The notes under the pieces were generated by a model. The model searched no databases. It saw nothing but the letters and a program-made list of their open reading frames with translations, and was not told where the DNA came from. DNA of 8,280 nt from Bifidobacterium breve. GTDB taxonomy: Bacteria; Actinomycetota; Acidimicrobiia; Acidimicrobiales; Ilumatobacteraceae. Of the stretch, positions 1 to 6,990 are shown piece after piece (positions within the stretch are counted from its first letter, which is position 1; each line of letters opens with the position of its first letter). The position numbers were made by a program, and so were the translations under genes. The stretch covers positions 1 through 8,280 of the forward strand of contig CALPPK020000033.1 of the NCBI GenBank assembly GCA_943325435.2, written 5' to 3'.

Positions 1-390
1 GGTCAAGTAATTATGTATGCAGACAAGATCACGCCCTCTATGGAGCGTGCTATCGGCGAGACTAAACGTCGTCGTGAAACACAGATTGCATACAACCTTG
101 AAAATGGGATTGAACCAAAGACAATCCGAAAAGCTGTTGGTGACATTTTGTCGTTTCTTAATGGTTTTGGTGAAGATTCTGCGCTGCCAGGCAAAGGCGG
201 CCGACGTCAGCACGAGCGCGACAAGGTTAAGCATGATCTGAAATCGCTTCCACAACAGGAACTGGGTCGTTTGATTCAGACTCTGGAGGAAGAGATGCAC
301 GAGGCTGCAACTGACCTCAAATTCGAATATGCGGCTCGATTGCGCGATGAAATAAATGATTTGCGACGCGAACTTCGTGACGCCCGATAG
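1..390 (+). CDS. uvrB: UvrABC system protein B, C-terminal part (5' end outside window)
   Basis: UvrB is the damage-verifying helicase-like subunit of nucleotide excision repair: UvrA loads it onto the lesion and it then recruits UvrC. The reading frame is open from base 1, so the gene continues upstream; the ATG at 13 is internal and not a start. The 129 visible residues begin with GQVIMYADKITPSM, which in UvrB follows directly after helicase motif VI, and continue with the family sequence AIGETKRRRETQ. The last 45 residues (bases 253-387) form the UVR domain, an acidic and basic helical hairpin containing FEYAARLRDEI, which binds the matching domain of UvrC. The helicase core lies outside the window. 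uvrA begins 20 bases after the stop codon, so the two are probably in one operon. The identification is secure from conserved sequence. Confidence 0.96.
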   Translation, partial: GQVIMYADKITPSMERAIGETKRRRETQIAYNLENGIEPKTIRKAVGDILSFLNGFGEDSALPGKGGRRQHERDKVKHDLKSLPQQELGRLIQTLEEEMHEAATDLKFEYAARLRDEINDLRRELRDAR

Positions 391-410
391 TCGTTCGGTA
401 ACCTACTGGT

Positions 411-3395
411 ATGGCTGACCAAATAGTCGTACGCGGCGCTCGCGAACACAACCTAAAGAATGTCAGCATCGAACTACCGCGCGACAAACTCATCGTATTC
501 ACGGGGTTGTCGGGCAGTGGAAAAAGCTCTCTTGCCTTTGACACCATTTATGCCGAAGGCCAACGACGATACGTTGAAAGCCTCTCTGCCTATGCGCGAC
601 AGTTTCTCGGCCAAATGGATAAGCCCGATGTTGACCTGATTGAAGGCTTGTCTCCGGCAATTTCCATCGACCAGAAATCAGCAAGCCGTAACCCGCGCTC
701 AACTGTTGGCACAATCACAGAGATCTACGACTATCTACGTCTTCTGTATGCGCGAATTGGTATCCAGCACTGCCCAGTTGATGGAACCCGGTTAGAGCGT
801 CAGACTCCGCAACAGATTGTTGACCGCATCATGACTCTTGCTGAGGGCACACGCTTTCAAGTTTTGGCTCCGGTAGTTCGCGGACGTAAGGGTGAATACG
901 ACACCTTGCTTTCTGAATTGGCAGGCCAGGGTTATGTGCGTGCTCGTATTGATGGGGAAGTGCGCGACATTGCCGAGTTCCTTGCATCTGGTGAGAAGTT
1001 GGCTCGCTATGAAAATCACTCGATTGACATCATTGTTGACCGTCTTGTTCGCCGTGATGACATCACGCGCCGCCTCACTGACTCTCTGGAAACGGCGCTT
1101 CGTTTAGCGGATGGTGTCGCGGGTGTTGAACTGGTAGCAAAGGGCGATGAAGAGGGCGAGATTCTCACCTTCAGTCAGCACGTTGGCTGCCCGAAGTGTG
1201 GTGCTAGCTACGACGAACCTGCGCCTCGAAATTTCTCTTTCAACTCTCCGTTTGGTGCCTGTGATAATTGTGAAGGTCTTGGAACAAAGTTCGAAGTAGA
1301 CCCGGACTTAGTAATTCCAGATATGTCGATGTCACTCAATCAGGGTGCGTTGTCTCCATGGCGCACATCTGACACGGGATATTTCCATCGCCTTTTGGTT
1401 TCGCTTGCCGAGGATGAAGGAATAGATCTTGATAAACCGTTCTCAAAGCTTTCTGCAAAGCATCAGAAACTGGTTCTGCATGGCAAAGAAGGTGCGATGC
1501 AGGTCAAGTTCAAGAACCGGTTCGGGAAGGTACGCCAGTACAGCACCTCATATGAAGGAATCATTCCGTGGGTAAAGCGTCGTCACCTAGAAACTGAAAG
1601 TGAGTACCTTCGCGAGCAGATTGAAAGTTACATGAGGCAAGTTCCGTGCCCGGCGTGTAACGGTGCACGACTTCGCCCTGCAACACTTGCAGTAACCATC
1701 AACGACAAACATATTGCTGATGTATGTGACATGTCGATTGCTGATTCGTCAGAGTTTTTATCTGGGCTTGTTCTGAATAACCGCGATTCGATCATTGCGG
1801 AACGCATCACAAAGGAAATCAACGCCCGACTCGGGTTTCTTCTTGACGTTGGTCTGAACTACCTCACATTGTCTCGACCTGCTGGCACTTTGGCTGGCGG
1901 TGAGGCTCAACGTATCCGGTTGGCGAGTCAGATTGGTTCAGGGTTGGTCGGCACTCTCTATGTTCTTGACGAGCCAAGCATTGGTTTGCATCAACGAGAT
2001 AACCGTCGCCTTATCGACACACTTATTCGCTTGCGCGATTTGGGCAACACTGTGTTGGTTGTTGAACATGATGAAGAGACAATCAAAGAGAGTGACTGGA
2101 TTGTAGATATCGGTCCAGGAGCTGGAGAACATGGTGGCTGGGTTGTTTACAGCGGTCCGGTAGCTGGAATTGGCACTGCAACCGACTCAATCACAGGTAA
2201 ATACTTGACCGGTAAAGCAAGTATTCCGGTACCAAAAAAAAGGCGTGAACCGAGTGGTTACGAAATCACTATTCGTGGGGCCCGGGAACACAACTTGCAA
2301 AATCTGGACGTCGCAATTCCTTTGGGGTGCTTTGTGGCGGTAACTGGGGTATCAGGAAGCGGCAAGAGCACTTTGATTCGTGACATCTTGTTGCCTTCAA
2401 TGATGCAGAAGATTTACAAGAGCAAAGATTCGCCTGGGAGACACCGAACGGTAGAGGGCATTGAGGCAATAGACAAAGTGATTGACATGGATCAGTCTCC
2501 GATCGGCCGAACCCCACGTTCTAATGCTGCTACCTATACAGGTGTATTCGATTCAATTCGTAAATTGTTCGCTGCTGCCCCTGAATCTAAAGTTCGCGGC
2601 TATCAGCCAGGTCGTTTTAGTTTCAATGTGAAGGGCGGACGTTGTGAAGCGTGCTCGGGTGATGGAACGATAAAGATCGAAATGTTTTTCCTTCCAGACG
2701 TGTATGTGCCCTGTGAAGTGTGTAAAGGTGCTCGCTACAACCGCGACACGTTAGAGATTCAGTTCAAGGGCAAGAACATTGCAGAGATTCTGGATATGCC
2801 TATCTCTGAAGCGGTGGACTTCTTTTCGAATCAACCAACTATTGCTCGACATATGCAAACACTTGTTGATGTTGGTCTTGGTTATGTGCGCCTTGGGCAA
2901 TCCGCACCCACCTTGTCTGGCGGTGAAGCACAAAGAGTGAAATTGGCAGCTGAGTTGGCGAAACGTTCAACCGGACACACCATGTATTTGCTTGACGAGC
3001 CAACAACGGGTTTGCACTTCGAAGATGTGCGTCGTTTGCTCACAGTTCTGTCTCGCCTGGTTGATCAGGGAAACACCGTTCTGGTTATTGAACATAACTT
3101 GGACGTCATTAAGACTGCTGACTGGTTGATTGACTTAGGCCCTGAAGGTGGAAGTGGTGGTGGTCTTGTGATCGCCGAAGGAACTCCTGAAGCTGTGGCT
3201 GGTGTAGCTGGTAGCCATACCGGTTTCTATCTGGCTCCGATGTTGGGTTTGAAATCCATTCCAATGGACACCGCACAGAAGAGGGCTGTGAAGAAGACAA
3301 ACGTAAAGAAGGCCGAACCTAAGAAACCTGCAGCGAAGAAGACGGCATCTAAGCCCAGCACTGCGGTGAAACGCAAGACTCCTGCAAAGAAGTAG
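411..3395 (+). CDS. uvrA: UvrABC system protein A, damage-recognition ATPase
   Basis: UvrA is the dimeric ABC-type ATPase that scans DNA for distortions and hands the site to UvrB. The protein has 994 residues, against about 940 in E. coli. First ATPase half: Walker [10 protein letters not shown] at 32-40, a zinc finger with C260, C263, C284 and C287, signature LAGGEAQR at 494-501 and Walker B LDEP at 519-522. Second half: Walker [10 protein letters not shown] at 646-654, zinc finger C745, C748, C768 and C771, signature LSGGEAQR at 835-842 and Walker B LDEP at 861-864. All key residues are intact. The start is supported by the family N-terminus [17 protein letters not shown], although no Shine-Dalgarno is visible in the 20-base gap after uvrB. 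Odd features are a Lys-rich tail from about residue 952 and an A8 run in the linker between the halves. uvrC follows 2 bases later. Confidence 0.98.
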   Translation: MADQIVVRGAREHNLKNVSIELPRDKLIVFTGLSGSGKSSLAFDTIYAEGQRRYVESLSAYARQFLGQMDKPDVDLIEGLSPAISIDQKSASRNPRSTVGTITEIYDYLRLLYARIGIQHCPVDGTRLERQTPQQIVDRIMTLAEGTRFQVLAPVVRGRKGEYDTLLSELAGQGYVRARIDGEVRDIAEFLASGEKLARYENHSIDIIVDRLVRRDDITRRLTDSLETALRLADGVAGVELVAKGDEEGEILTFSQHVGCPKCGASYDEPAPRNFSFNSPFGACDNCEGLGTKFEVDPDLVIPDMSMSLNQGALSPWRTSDTGYFHRLLVSLAEDEGIDLDKPFSKLSAKHQKLVLHGKEGAMQVKFKNRFGKVRQYSTSYEGIIPWVKRRHLETESEYLREQIESYMRQVPCPACNGARLRPATLAVTINDKHIADVCDMSIADSSEFLSGLVLNNRDSIIAERITKEINARLGFLLDVGLNYLTLSRPAGTLAGGEAQRIRLASQIGSGLVGTLYVLDEPSIGLHQRDNRRLIDTLIRLRDLGNTVLVVEHDEETIKESDWIVDIGPGAGEHGGWVVYSGPVAGIGTATDSITGKYLTGKASIPVPKKRREPSGYEITIRGAREHNLQNLDVAIPLGCFVAVTGVSGSGKSTLIRDILLPSMMQKIYKSKDSPGRHRTVEGIEAIDKVIDMDQSPIGRTPRSNAATYTGVFDSIRKLFAAAPESKVRGYQPGRFSFNVKGGRCEACSGDGTIKIEMFFLPDVYVPCEVCKGARYNRDTLEIQFKGKNIAEILDMPISEAVDFFSNQPTIARHMQTLVDVGLGYVRLGQSAPTLSGGEAQRVKLAAELAKRSTGHTMYLLDEPTTGLHFEDVRRLLTVLSRLVDQGNTVLVIEHNLDVIKTADWLIDLGPEGGSGGGLVIAEGTPEAVAGVAGSHTGFYLAPMLGLKSIPMDTAQKRAVKKTNVKKAEPKKPAAKKTASKPSTAVKRKTPAKK
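2234..2240 (+). other. Possible slippery heptamer in the uvrA inter-domain linker
   Basis: Bases 2234-2241 are eight consecutive A. In the uvrA frame they read CCA AAA AAA AGG, so 2234-2240 has the classical -1 slippage form A AAA AAA. After a -1 shift the next codons are AAG, GCG and the stop TGA (2246-2248), giving a protein of about 612 residues that contains only the first ATPase half. The position (P608-R611) is exactly the linker between the two halves. The heptamer is seen directly; that ribosomes or RNA polymerase slip here is inference. Confidence 0.35.
2253..2270 (+). other. Predicted stem-loop downstream of the A8 run
   Basis: AGTGGTT (2253-2259) can pair with AATCACT (2264-2270) across a four-base loop, giving seven pairs including one G-U. 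It starts 12 bases after the end of the heptamer, somewhat further than the usual 5-9 bases for frameshift-stimulating structures. It may be chance, since it lies within ordinary coding sequence. Confidence 0.3.
3291..3365 (+). repeat. Five-residue (15-base) Lys-rich repeats in the UvrA tail
   Basis: The end of uvrA encodes successive pentads [15 protein letters not shown] and KKTAS, then the weaker KPSTA, each 15 bases long. The whole tail (residues 952-994) contains 14 Lys and 2 Arg in 43 residues, mixed with Ala, Pro and Thr. It resembles the basic, disordered tails of histone H1-like and mycobacterial HU proteins that bind DNA non-specifically. A DNA-binding role here is inferred from composition only. 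Confidence 0.75.
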
Positions 3396-3397
3396 TC

Positions 3398-5272
3398 ATG
3401 ACGGTTGAACGACCAACGGCGGGCTCGGTGCCCACGTCTCCGGGGTCGTATCAATTCAAAGACGAACTTGGCCGTGTTATTTACGTTGGCAAGGCTTCCA
3501 ATTTACGCTCTCGAGTGTCCAACTATTTTCAAGATGTGTCTCAGTTGCACCCGAGAACAGCGGCCATGGTAACGGCCGCCCATTCTCTTGAGTGGATAGA
3601 AGTTCGTAACGAAGTCGAAGCATTGATTCTTGAGTACTCGCTCATCAAGCAACATCGGCCCCGATTCAATGTTCGCTTGCGTGATGACAAGAGTTATCCC
3701 TTCTTGGCCGTGACGATGGATGAGGAGTGGCCGCGGGCAGTTGTAATGCGTGGGGTTAGGAAGAAGGGGACCCGTTATTTCGGTCCGTACCCTCATGCTT
3801 GGGCGATTCGCGACACCCTTGATTTGTTGTTACGAACATTTCCAGTACGTACGTGCAGCCAATCGAAGTTTAATACCCACAACAAGTTAGGTAAACCCTG
3901 TCTGCTGTTTCATATTGAGAAGTGTTCAGGGCCTTGCGTTGGTGAAGTGTCCGACACCGCCTACGCCGAATACGTAAAACAACTGTGTGCGTTCTTGGAT
4001 GGCGATACTGACTCTGTTGTCGCCCAGCTTCGGTCTGAAATGCTCGAAGCTTCCAAGAATATGGAATACGAAAAGGCGGGTCGAATACGTGACCGTTTGA
4101 GCGGGGTAGAGCGCGCACTTGAAAAACAACAAATGGTCGGCGAGCGCGACGAAGATCTTGATGTAATCGGCCTTGTTGATGACGAGCTTGAAGCCGCTGT
4201 GCAGGTGTTTTATGTGCGCAAGGGACGCGTTGTTGGGCGTAAAGGTTTCATATTGGACAAGGTTGAGGACTTGTCGCCAGGTGGTCTAGTAGATCGAATA
4301 CTTGAAGAGATGTACGGAGACGAACCAGCATTGGGTATTCCATCACAGGTGTTGGTGCCGGTACTTCCAGAAGATGCATCAACGTACACGGAGTGGTTAA
4401 CCCACCTGCGCGGTACCTCTGTTCAGATACGTGTCCCGCAACGTGGAGATAAGCGCGAACTACATGAAACTGTCACGGTTAATGCACGAGAAGAGTTTGC
4501 GCGACACAGGCTTCGACGCGCTTCCGACCATAATTCTCGAAGCCAAGCTCTAACAGAGTTACAGCAACTACTTAATCTTCCGATAGCGCCATTGCGTATT
4601 GAGTGTTATGACATGGCTCATTTGCATGGAACCGACTATGTGGGCTCCATGGTGGTTTTGGAAGATGGTATTCCGAACAAGCGTGAATACAGGCGATTCG
4701 CAGTGAAGGAAGTGATTGGCAACGACGACTACGCCGCTATGAAAGAAGTGTTGACCCGCCGATTGCAGGCGTATATAGATTCCCGTATTGCACCTGTGCC
4801 AGATGAAGGTGTGAAGCCTTCAAAATTTTCTTATCCACCTCAGTTGCTGTTGGTTGACGGCGGTAAGGGTCAATTGGGTGTCGCTGTAAAGGTGCTTGCT
4901 GACTTGGGCCTGACAGACGAGATTCCGGTGGCGTCATTAGCAAAGAAGTTTGAAGAGGTTTTCGTACCCGGCCGTCAAGAGCCGATCATTATTCCAAGAG
5001 GTAGTGACGCCCTCTTCATGTTGCAACGAGTGCGCGACGAAGCGCACCGATTCGCAAACTCTTTTCACAGAGAACTTCGTGGGAAAAGAATGGTGTCATC
5101 TCAACTTGATGGTATTGCAGGCCTCGGAGAAGTACGAGCAAAACGATTGGTAAAAGAAATGAAGGGTGTAAACGCTGTGAAGAATGCTTCGCGCGAAGAT
5201 TTGGCCCTCTTGACTTGGTTACCTGCTGCAGTTGCCGATGCCATTCACGCTCATTTTCATCCAGACATCTAG
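3398..5272 (+). CDS. uvrC: UvrABC system protein C, dual-incision nuclease
   Basis: UvrC binds the UvrB-DNA complex and cuts on both sides of the lesion. The N-terminal GIY-YIG nuclease, which makes the 3' cut, shows Y18, the YVGKA motif at 29-33, R39 and a likely metal-binding Glu at E79. A Cys set C153, C168, C176 and C180 matches the conserved cysteines proposed to hold an iron-sulfur cluster. A UVR domain at about 210-245 (EYEKAGRIRDRL) pairs with UvrB. The RNase H-like nuclease for the 5' cut shows D405 and H408 in DMAHLHG, D487 in LVDGGKGQL, and D547 and H550 in RDEAHR. A helix-hairpin-helix region runs from about 570 to the end. The length of 624 residues is normal. Unusual points are Ala and His at the DxSHxQG positions and no glycine hairpin in the second HhH. 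The start lies 2 bases after uvrA, behind a weak purine stretch, suggesting translational coupling. Confidence 0.97.
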   Translation: MTVERPTAGSVPTSPGSYQFKDELGRVIYVGKASNLRSRVSNYFQDVSQLHPRTAAMVTAAHSLEWIEVRNEVEALILEYSLIKQHRPRFNVRLRDDKSYPFLAVTMDEEWPRAVVMRGVRKKGTRYFGPYPHAWAIRDTLDLLLRTFPVRTCSQSKFNTHNKLGKPCLLFHIEKCSGPCVGEVSDTAYAEYVKQLCAFLDGDTDSVVAQLRSEMLEASKNMEYEKAGRIRDRLSGVERALEKQQMVGERDEDLDVIGLVDDELEAAVQVFYVRKGRVVGRKGFILDKVEDLSPGGLVDRILEEMYGDEPALGIPSQVLVPVLPEDASTYTEWLTHLRGTSVQIRVPQRGDKRELHETVTVNAREEFARHRLRRASDHNSRSQALTELQQLLNLPIAPLRIECYDMAHLHGTDYVGSMVVLEDGIPNKREYRRFAVKEVIGNDDYAAMKEVLTRRLQAYIDSRIAPVPDEGVKPSKFSYPPQLLLVDGGKGQLGVAVKVLADLGLTDEIPVASLAKKFEEVFVPGRQEPIIIPRGSDALFMLQRVRDEAHRFANSFHRELRGKRMVSSQLDGIAGLGEVRAKRLVKEMKGVNAVKNASREDLALLTWLPAAVADAIHAHFHPDI

Positions 5273-5281
5273 TGTGTTGAA

Positions 5282-6007
5282 ATGAGTGACAACGGTTTAT
5301 GGGACGAGCATGCTCAATGGTGGATAGATGGTTTCACTGATGGCGCAGACCCTGAATACGTTGAGCAGATAATTCCCCTTGCAGTGGAAGAACTAGCTGG
5401 TCGCCACAAAATCCTTGACCTTGGCTGTGGCGATGGTCAAATAGCTCGTGCGTTGGCTGCACAGGGCTCGGACGTTCTCGGAGTTGATCCGACTCAACTG
5501 CATATTGATGTAGCGATAGAACGGGGTGGCGGGCCGCGTTATCTTCTTGGCGGCGCTACGAAGATTCCTGTAGACGACAGTTCTTTTGATGCCGTGGTCG
5601 CATGCTTAGTTTTCGAACACATCGACCAAATGGACGAGGCAATGATGGAAGTGGCACGAGTGTTGAAGCCGAACGGTCAATTCAGTTTCTTTCTTAATCA
5701 TCCGTTGTTGCAGACTCCTGGAAGTGGCTGGATAGACGACCACATCATTGACCCACCTGAACAGTATTGGCGAATCGGTCCATACCTCGTTGAGACAGAG
5801 TCGATTGAGGAAGTGGAGAAAGATGTGTACATTCGTTTCATTCATAGGCCCCTCAGCCGATATGTCAACGCTCTTCTTGCGAACGGCATGAGTCTCGAAC
5901 GCATGGTCGAACCGTCGCCACCTGCTGGTTTTCTGGCACGAGCACCTGAGTACGCATTGGCTCATACCGTTCCTCGTTTGTTATATCTGCGTTCAACCAA
6001 GCAATAA
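5282..6007 (+). CDS. Class I SAM-dependent methyltransferase, substrate unknown
   Basis: This 241-residue protein has the Rossmann methyltransferase fold of the Methyltransf_11 type. Motif I, which binds S-adenosylmethionine, is ILDLGCGDG at 44-52. D69 in GVDPT closes the second strand and should bind the ribose hydroxyls. DAVVACLVFEHID starting at 103 is motif IV, followed by the VLKPNGQ turn typical of the family. The C-terminal third (NHPLLQTPGSGW and HRPLSRYVNALL) resembles small-molecule methyltransferases of this type, but it does not identify the substrate. There is no signal peptide or membrane segment, so it should be cytosolic. It starts 9 bases after uvrC and ends 23 bases before rapZ, so it is probably co-transcribed with the repair genes. 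No good ribosome binding site is visible. A link to DNA repair is only suggested by position. Confidence 0.88.
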   Translation: MSDNGLWDEHAQWWIDGFTDGADPEYVEQIIPLAVEELAGRHKILDLGCGDGQIARALAAQGSDVLGVDPTQLHIDVAIERGGGPRYLLGGATKIPVDDSSFDAVVACLVFEHIDQMDEAMMEVARVLKPNGQFSFFLNHPLLQTPGSGWIDDHIIDPPEQYWRIGPYLVETESIEEVEKDVYIRFIHRPLSRYVNALLANGMSLERMVEPSPPAGFLARAPEYALAHTVPRLLYLRSTKQ

Positions 6008-6030
6008 CTCTCAGCCTGTAGCCTTCGCAT

Positions 6031-6885
6031 ATGACTGACATCCTCGTTGTGACGGGACTCTCAGGTGGCGGCCGTTCTCAGGCCGCTGACAGCCTGGAAG
6101 ACATGGGCTGGTTTGTCGTCGACAACCTGCCTGTAGTGCTGATTGACAAGGTTGTCGAGTTGTCTGGTCAAGCCGGCGGTGAAATTAGCAAGCTGTGTCT
6201 GGTTGTTGGCAATGCTCGACAACAAGCTGGGATTTTGGGTGCCATTGAGACTCTTCGTTCTGAAGGGCACAGAGTGCGGATTGTGTTTCTGGAAGCCACC
6301 ACACGTGAATTGGTTCGTCGGTATGAAGCGACACGACGTAAACACCCATTAAGTGATGGAAGTTTGGGTCTTGAAGAAGTTATTGAACGAGAGCGTGGCG
6401 CTATCGGTGAAGTGAAAGCTGCGGCCGACATCGTGATCGATACGACAGGTCTTAATGTTCACCAATTGAAAAGTCAACTGTCTTCGCTTTTTGGTACAGA
6501 GGACATTATGGACTCTCTTCAGGTATCCGTGATGTCGTTCGGTTTTAAGCACGGAGTTCCGATTGATGTTGACATGATTCTCGATGTTCGATTTCTGCCA
6601 AACCCGCATTGGGATGAAAACTTGCGCCCACTCAGTGGTCTCGATCAATCTGTCAAGGACTACGTGTTGAACTCACCATTGGCATCAGATTTCTCAGAGA
6701 GAGTAAACAGCCTCCTCGAGTTGATTCTGCCGGCCTATGTGCAAGAGGGGCGAAGCTATCTCACCATCGGAATCGGTTGCACGGGAGGCAGACATCGGTC
6801 TGTTGCCTTGGCTGGCCATATCGCAGAGCGAATAGCCGAAATGGGCTACAAATTACGGGTGACCCATCGCGATATCAGCCTCTAA
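6031..6885 (+). CDS. rapZ: RapZ family nucleotide-binding regulatory protein
   Basis: RapZ (YvcJ) proteins bind nucleotides; in E. coli RapZ directs RNase E to the small RNA GlmZ and so controls amino-sugar synthesis, while the role in Actinomycetota is not settled. The P-loop is GLSGGGRS at 9-16, with Arg15 where most members have Lys; Arg here is familiar in actinobacterial members. DMGWFVVDNLP follows, as expected. IVFLEA at 84-89 is the Walker B-like strand and RRKHPL the conserved loop after it. The C-terminal domain shows SFGFKHGVPIDVD, FLPNPHWD and GCTGGRHRS at 249-257. The protein ends in RDISL, without the Lys/Arg-rich end of E. coli RapZ. The length of 284 residues is typical. The ATG at 6031 fits the family N-terminus, though no Shine-Dalgarno is seen. 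The usual partners yvcK and whiA do not follow. Confidence 0.95.
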   Translation: MTDILVVTGLSGGGRSQAADSLEDMGWFVVDNLPVVLIDKVVELSGQAGGEISKLCLVVGNARQQAGILGAIETLRSEGHRVRIVFLEATTRELVRRYEATRRKHPLSDGSLGLEEVIERERGAIGEVKAAADIVIDTTGLNVHQLKSQLSSLFGTEDIMDSLQVSVMSFGFKHGVPIDVDMILDVRFLPNPHWDENLRPLSGLDQSVKDYVLNSPLASDFSERVNSLLELILPAYVQEGRSYLTIGIGCTGGRHRSVALAGHIAERIAEMGYKLRVTHRDISL

Positions 6886-6889
6886 GGCT
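6877..6889 (+). other. Small hairpin across the rapZ stop codon
   Basis: AGCCT (6877-6881) and AGGCT (6885-6889) form a perfect five-base stem around a CTA loop; the TAA stop spans loop and stem. A competing stem AGGC/GCCT (6885-6888 with 6892-6895) uses the same bases. No T-run follows, so this is not a standard terminator. Confidence 0.3.
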
Positions 6890-6903
6890 TGGCCTCTGAG
6901 CGG

Positions 6904-6916
6904 GCACCCGTGGTGC
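6904..6916 (+). other. Small GC-rich hairpin in the rapZ-gap gap
   Basis: GCACC (6904-6908) pairs with GGTGC (6912-6916) around a three-base loop. The flank is G-rich and no T-run follows. It could slow or end transcription from the upstream operon, but it is short and may be chance. Confidence 0.3.
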
Positions 6917-6929
6917 GGGGGTGGCGAAC

Positions 6930-6935
6930 TAAGGT
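6930..6935 (+). promoter_or_regulatory. Possible -10 element of a gap promoter
   Basis: TAAGGT fits the actinobacterial -10 pattern TANNNT. It lies in the only intergenic region longer than 25 bases, where an extra promoter for the highly expressed glycolytic genes would be expected. No match to a -35 box is seen at the right distance (around 6907-6912), so support is weak. A transcript from here would begin near the hairpin at 6939. Confidence 0.25.
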
Positions 6936-6938
6936 GTT

Positions 6939-6953
6939 GAGGCGGTTCGCCTC
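6939..6953 (+). other. Perfect six-base hairpin in the gap leader
   Basis: GAGGCG (6939-6944) pairs perfectly with CGCCTC (6948-6953) around GTT. It is followed by GTGCGAG rather than a T-run, so it is not a clear intrinsic terminator. A second stem, TCGC (6947-6950) with GCGA (6956-6959), would compete with it. It could be a 5' leader structure of the gap mRNA or an operator-like inverted repeat. Confidence 0.4.
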
Positions 6954-6976
6954 GTGCGAGCCCCACGTTTCTTGGT

Positions 6977-6983
6977 GAAAGGA
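6977..6983 (+). promoter_or_regulatory. Strong ribosome binding site for gap
   Basis: GAAAGGA includes AAAGGA, complementary to the 3' end of 16S rRNA, and lies 7 bases before the GTG at 6991. This supports the GTG as start. It is the only strong Shine-Dalgarno sequence in front of a gene in this window. Confidence 0.8.
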
Positions 6984-6990
6984 CCACATT

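Noticed and set aside
13..15. ATG at 13 as a start codon for a short UVR-domain protein
   Set aside because: The frame is open to base 1 and the residues before this Met (GQVI) already match UvrB, so this is the end of a longer gene.
17..241. Plus-strand frame overlapping the uvrB end
   Set aside because: It is out of frame with the conserved UvrB sequence and has no recognisable motif.
3227..3454. Minus-strand open frame rich in Phe, Leu and Ala, resembling a small membrane protein
   Set aside because: It is the complement of the Lys/Ala-rich uvrA tail: AAG codons read as CTT on the other strand, which makes a hydrophobic sequence automatically. It has no ribosome binding site and overlaps two certain genes.
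5606..5965. Minus-strand open frame of 119 codons opposite the methyltransferase
   Set aside because: Fully contained in a gene with clear SAM-binding motifs; no independent support.
6904..6953. Intrinsic terminator for the uvr-rapZ operon
   Set aside because: Both hairpins are short and neither is followed by a T-run; they are listed as plain hairpins only.
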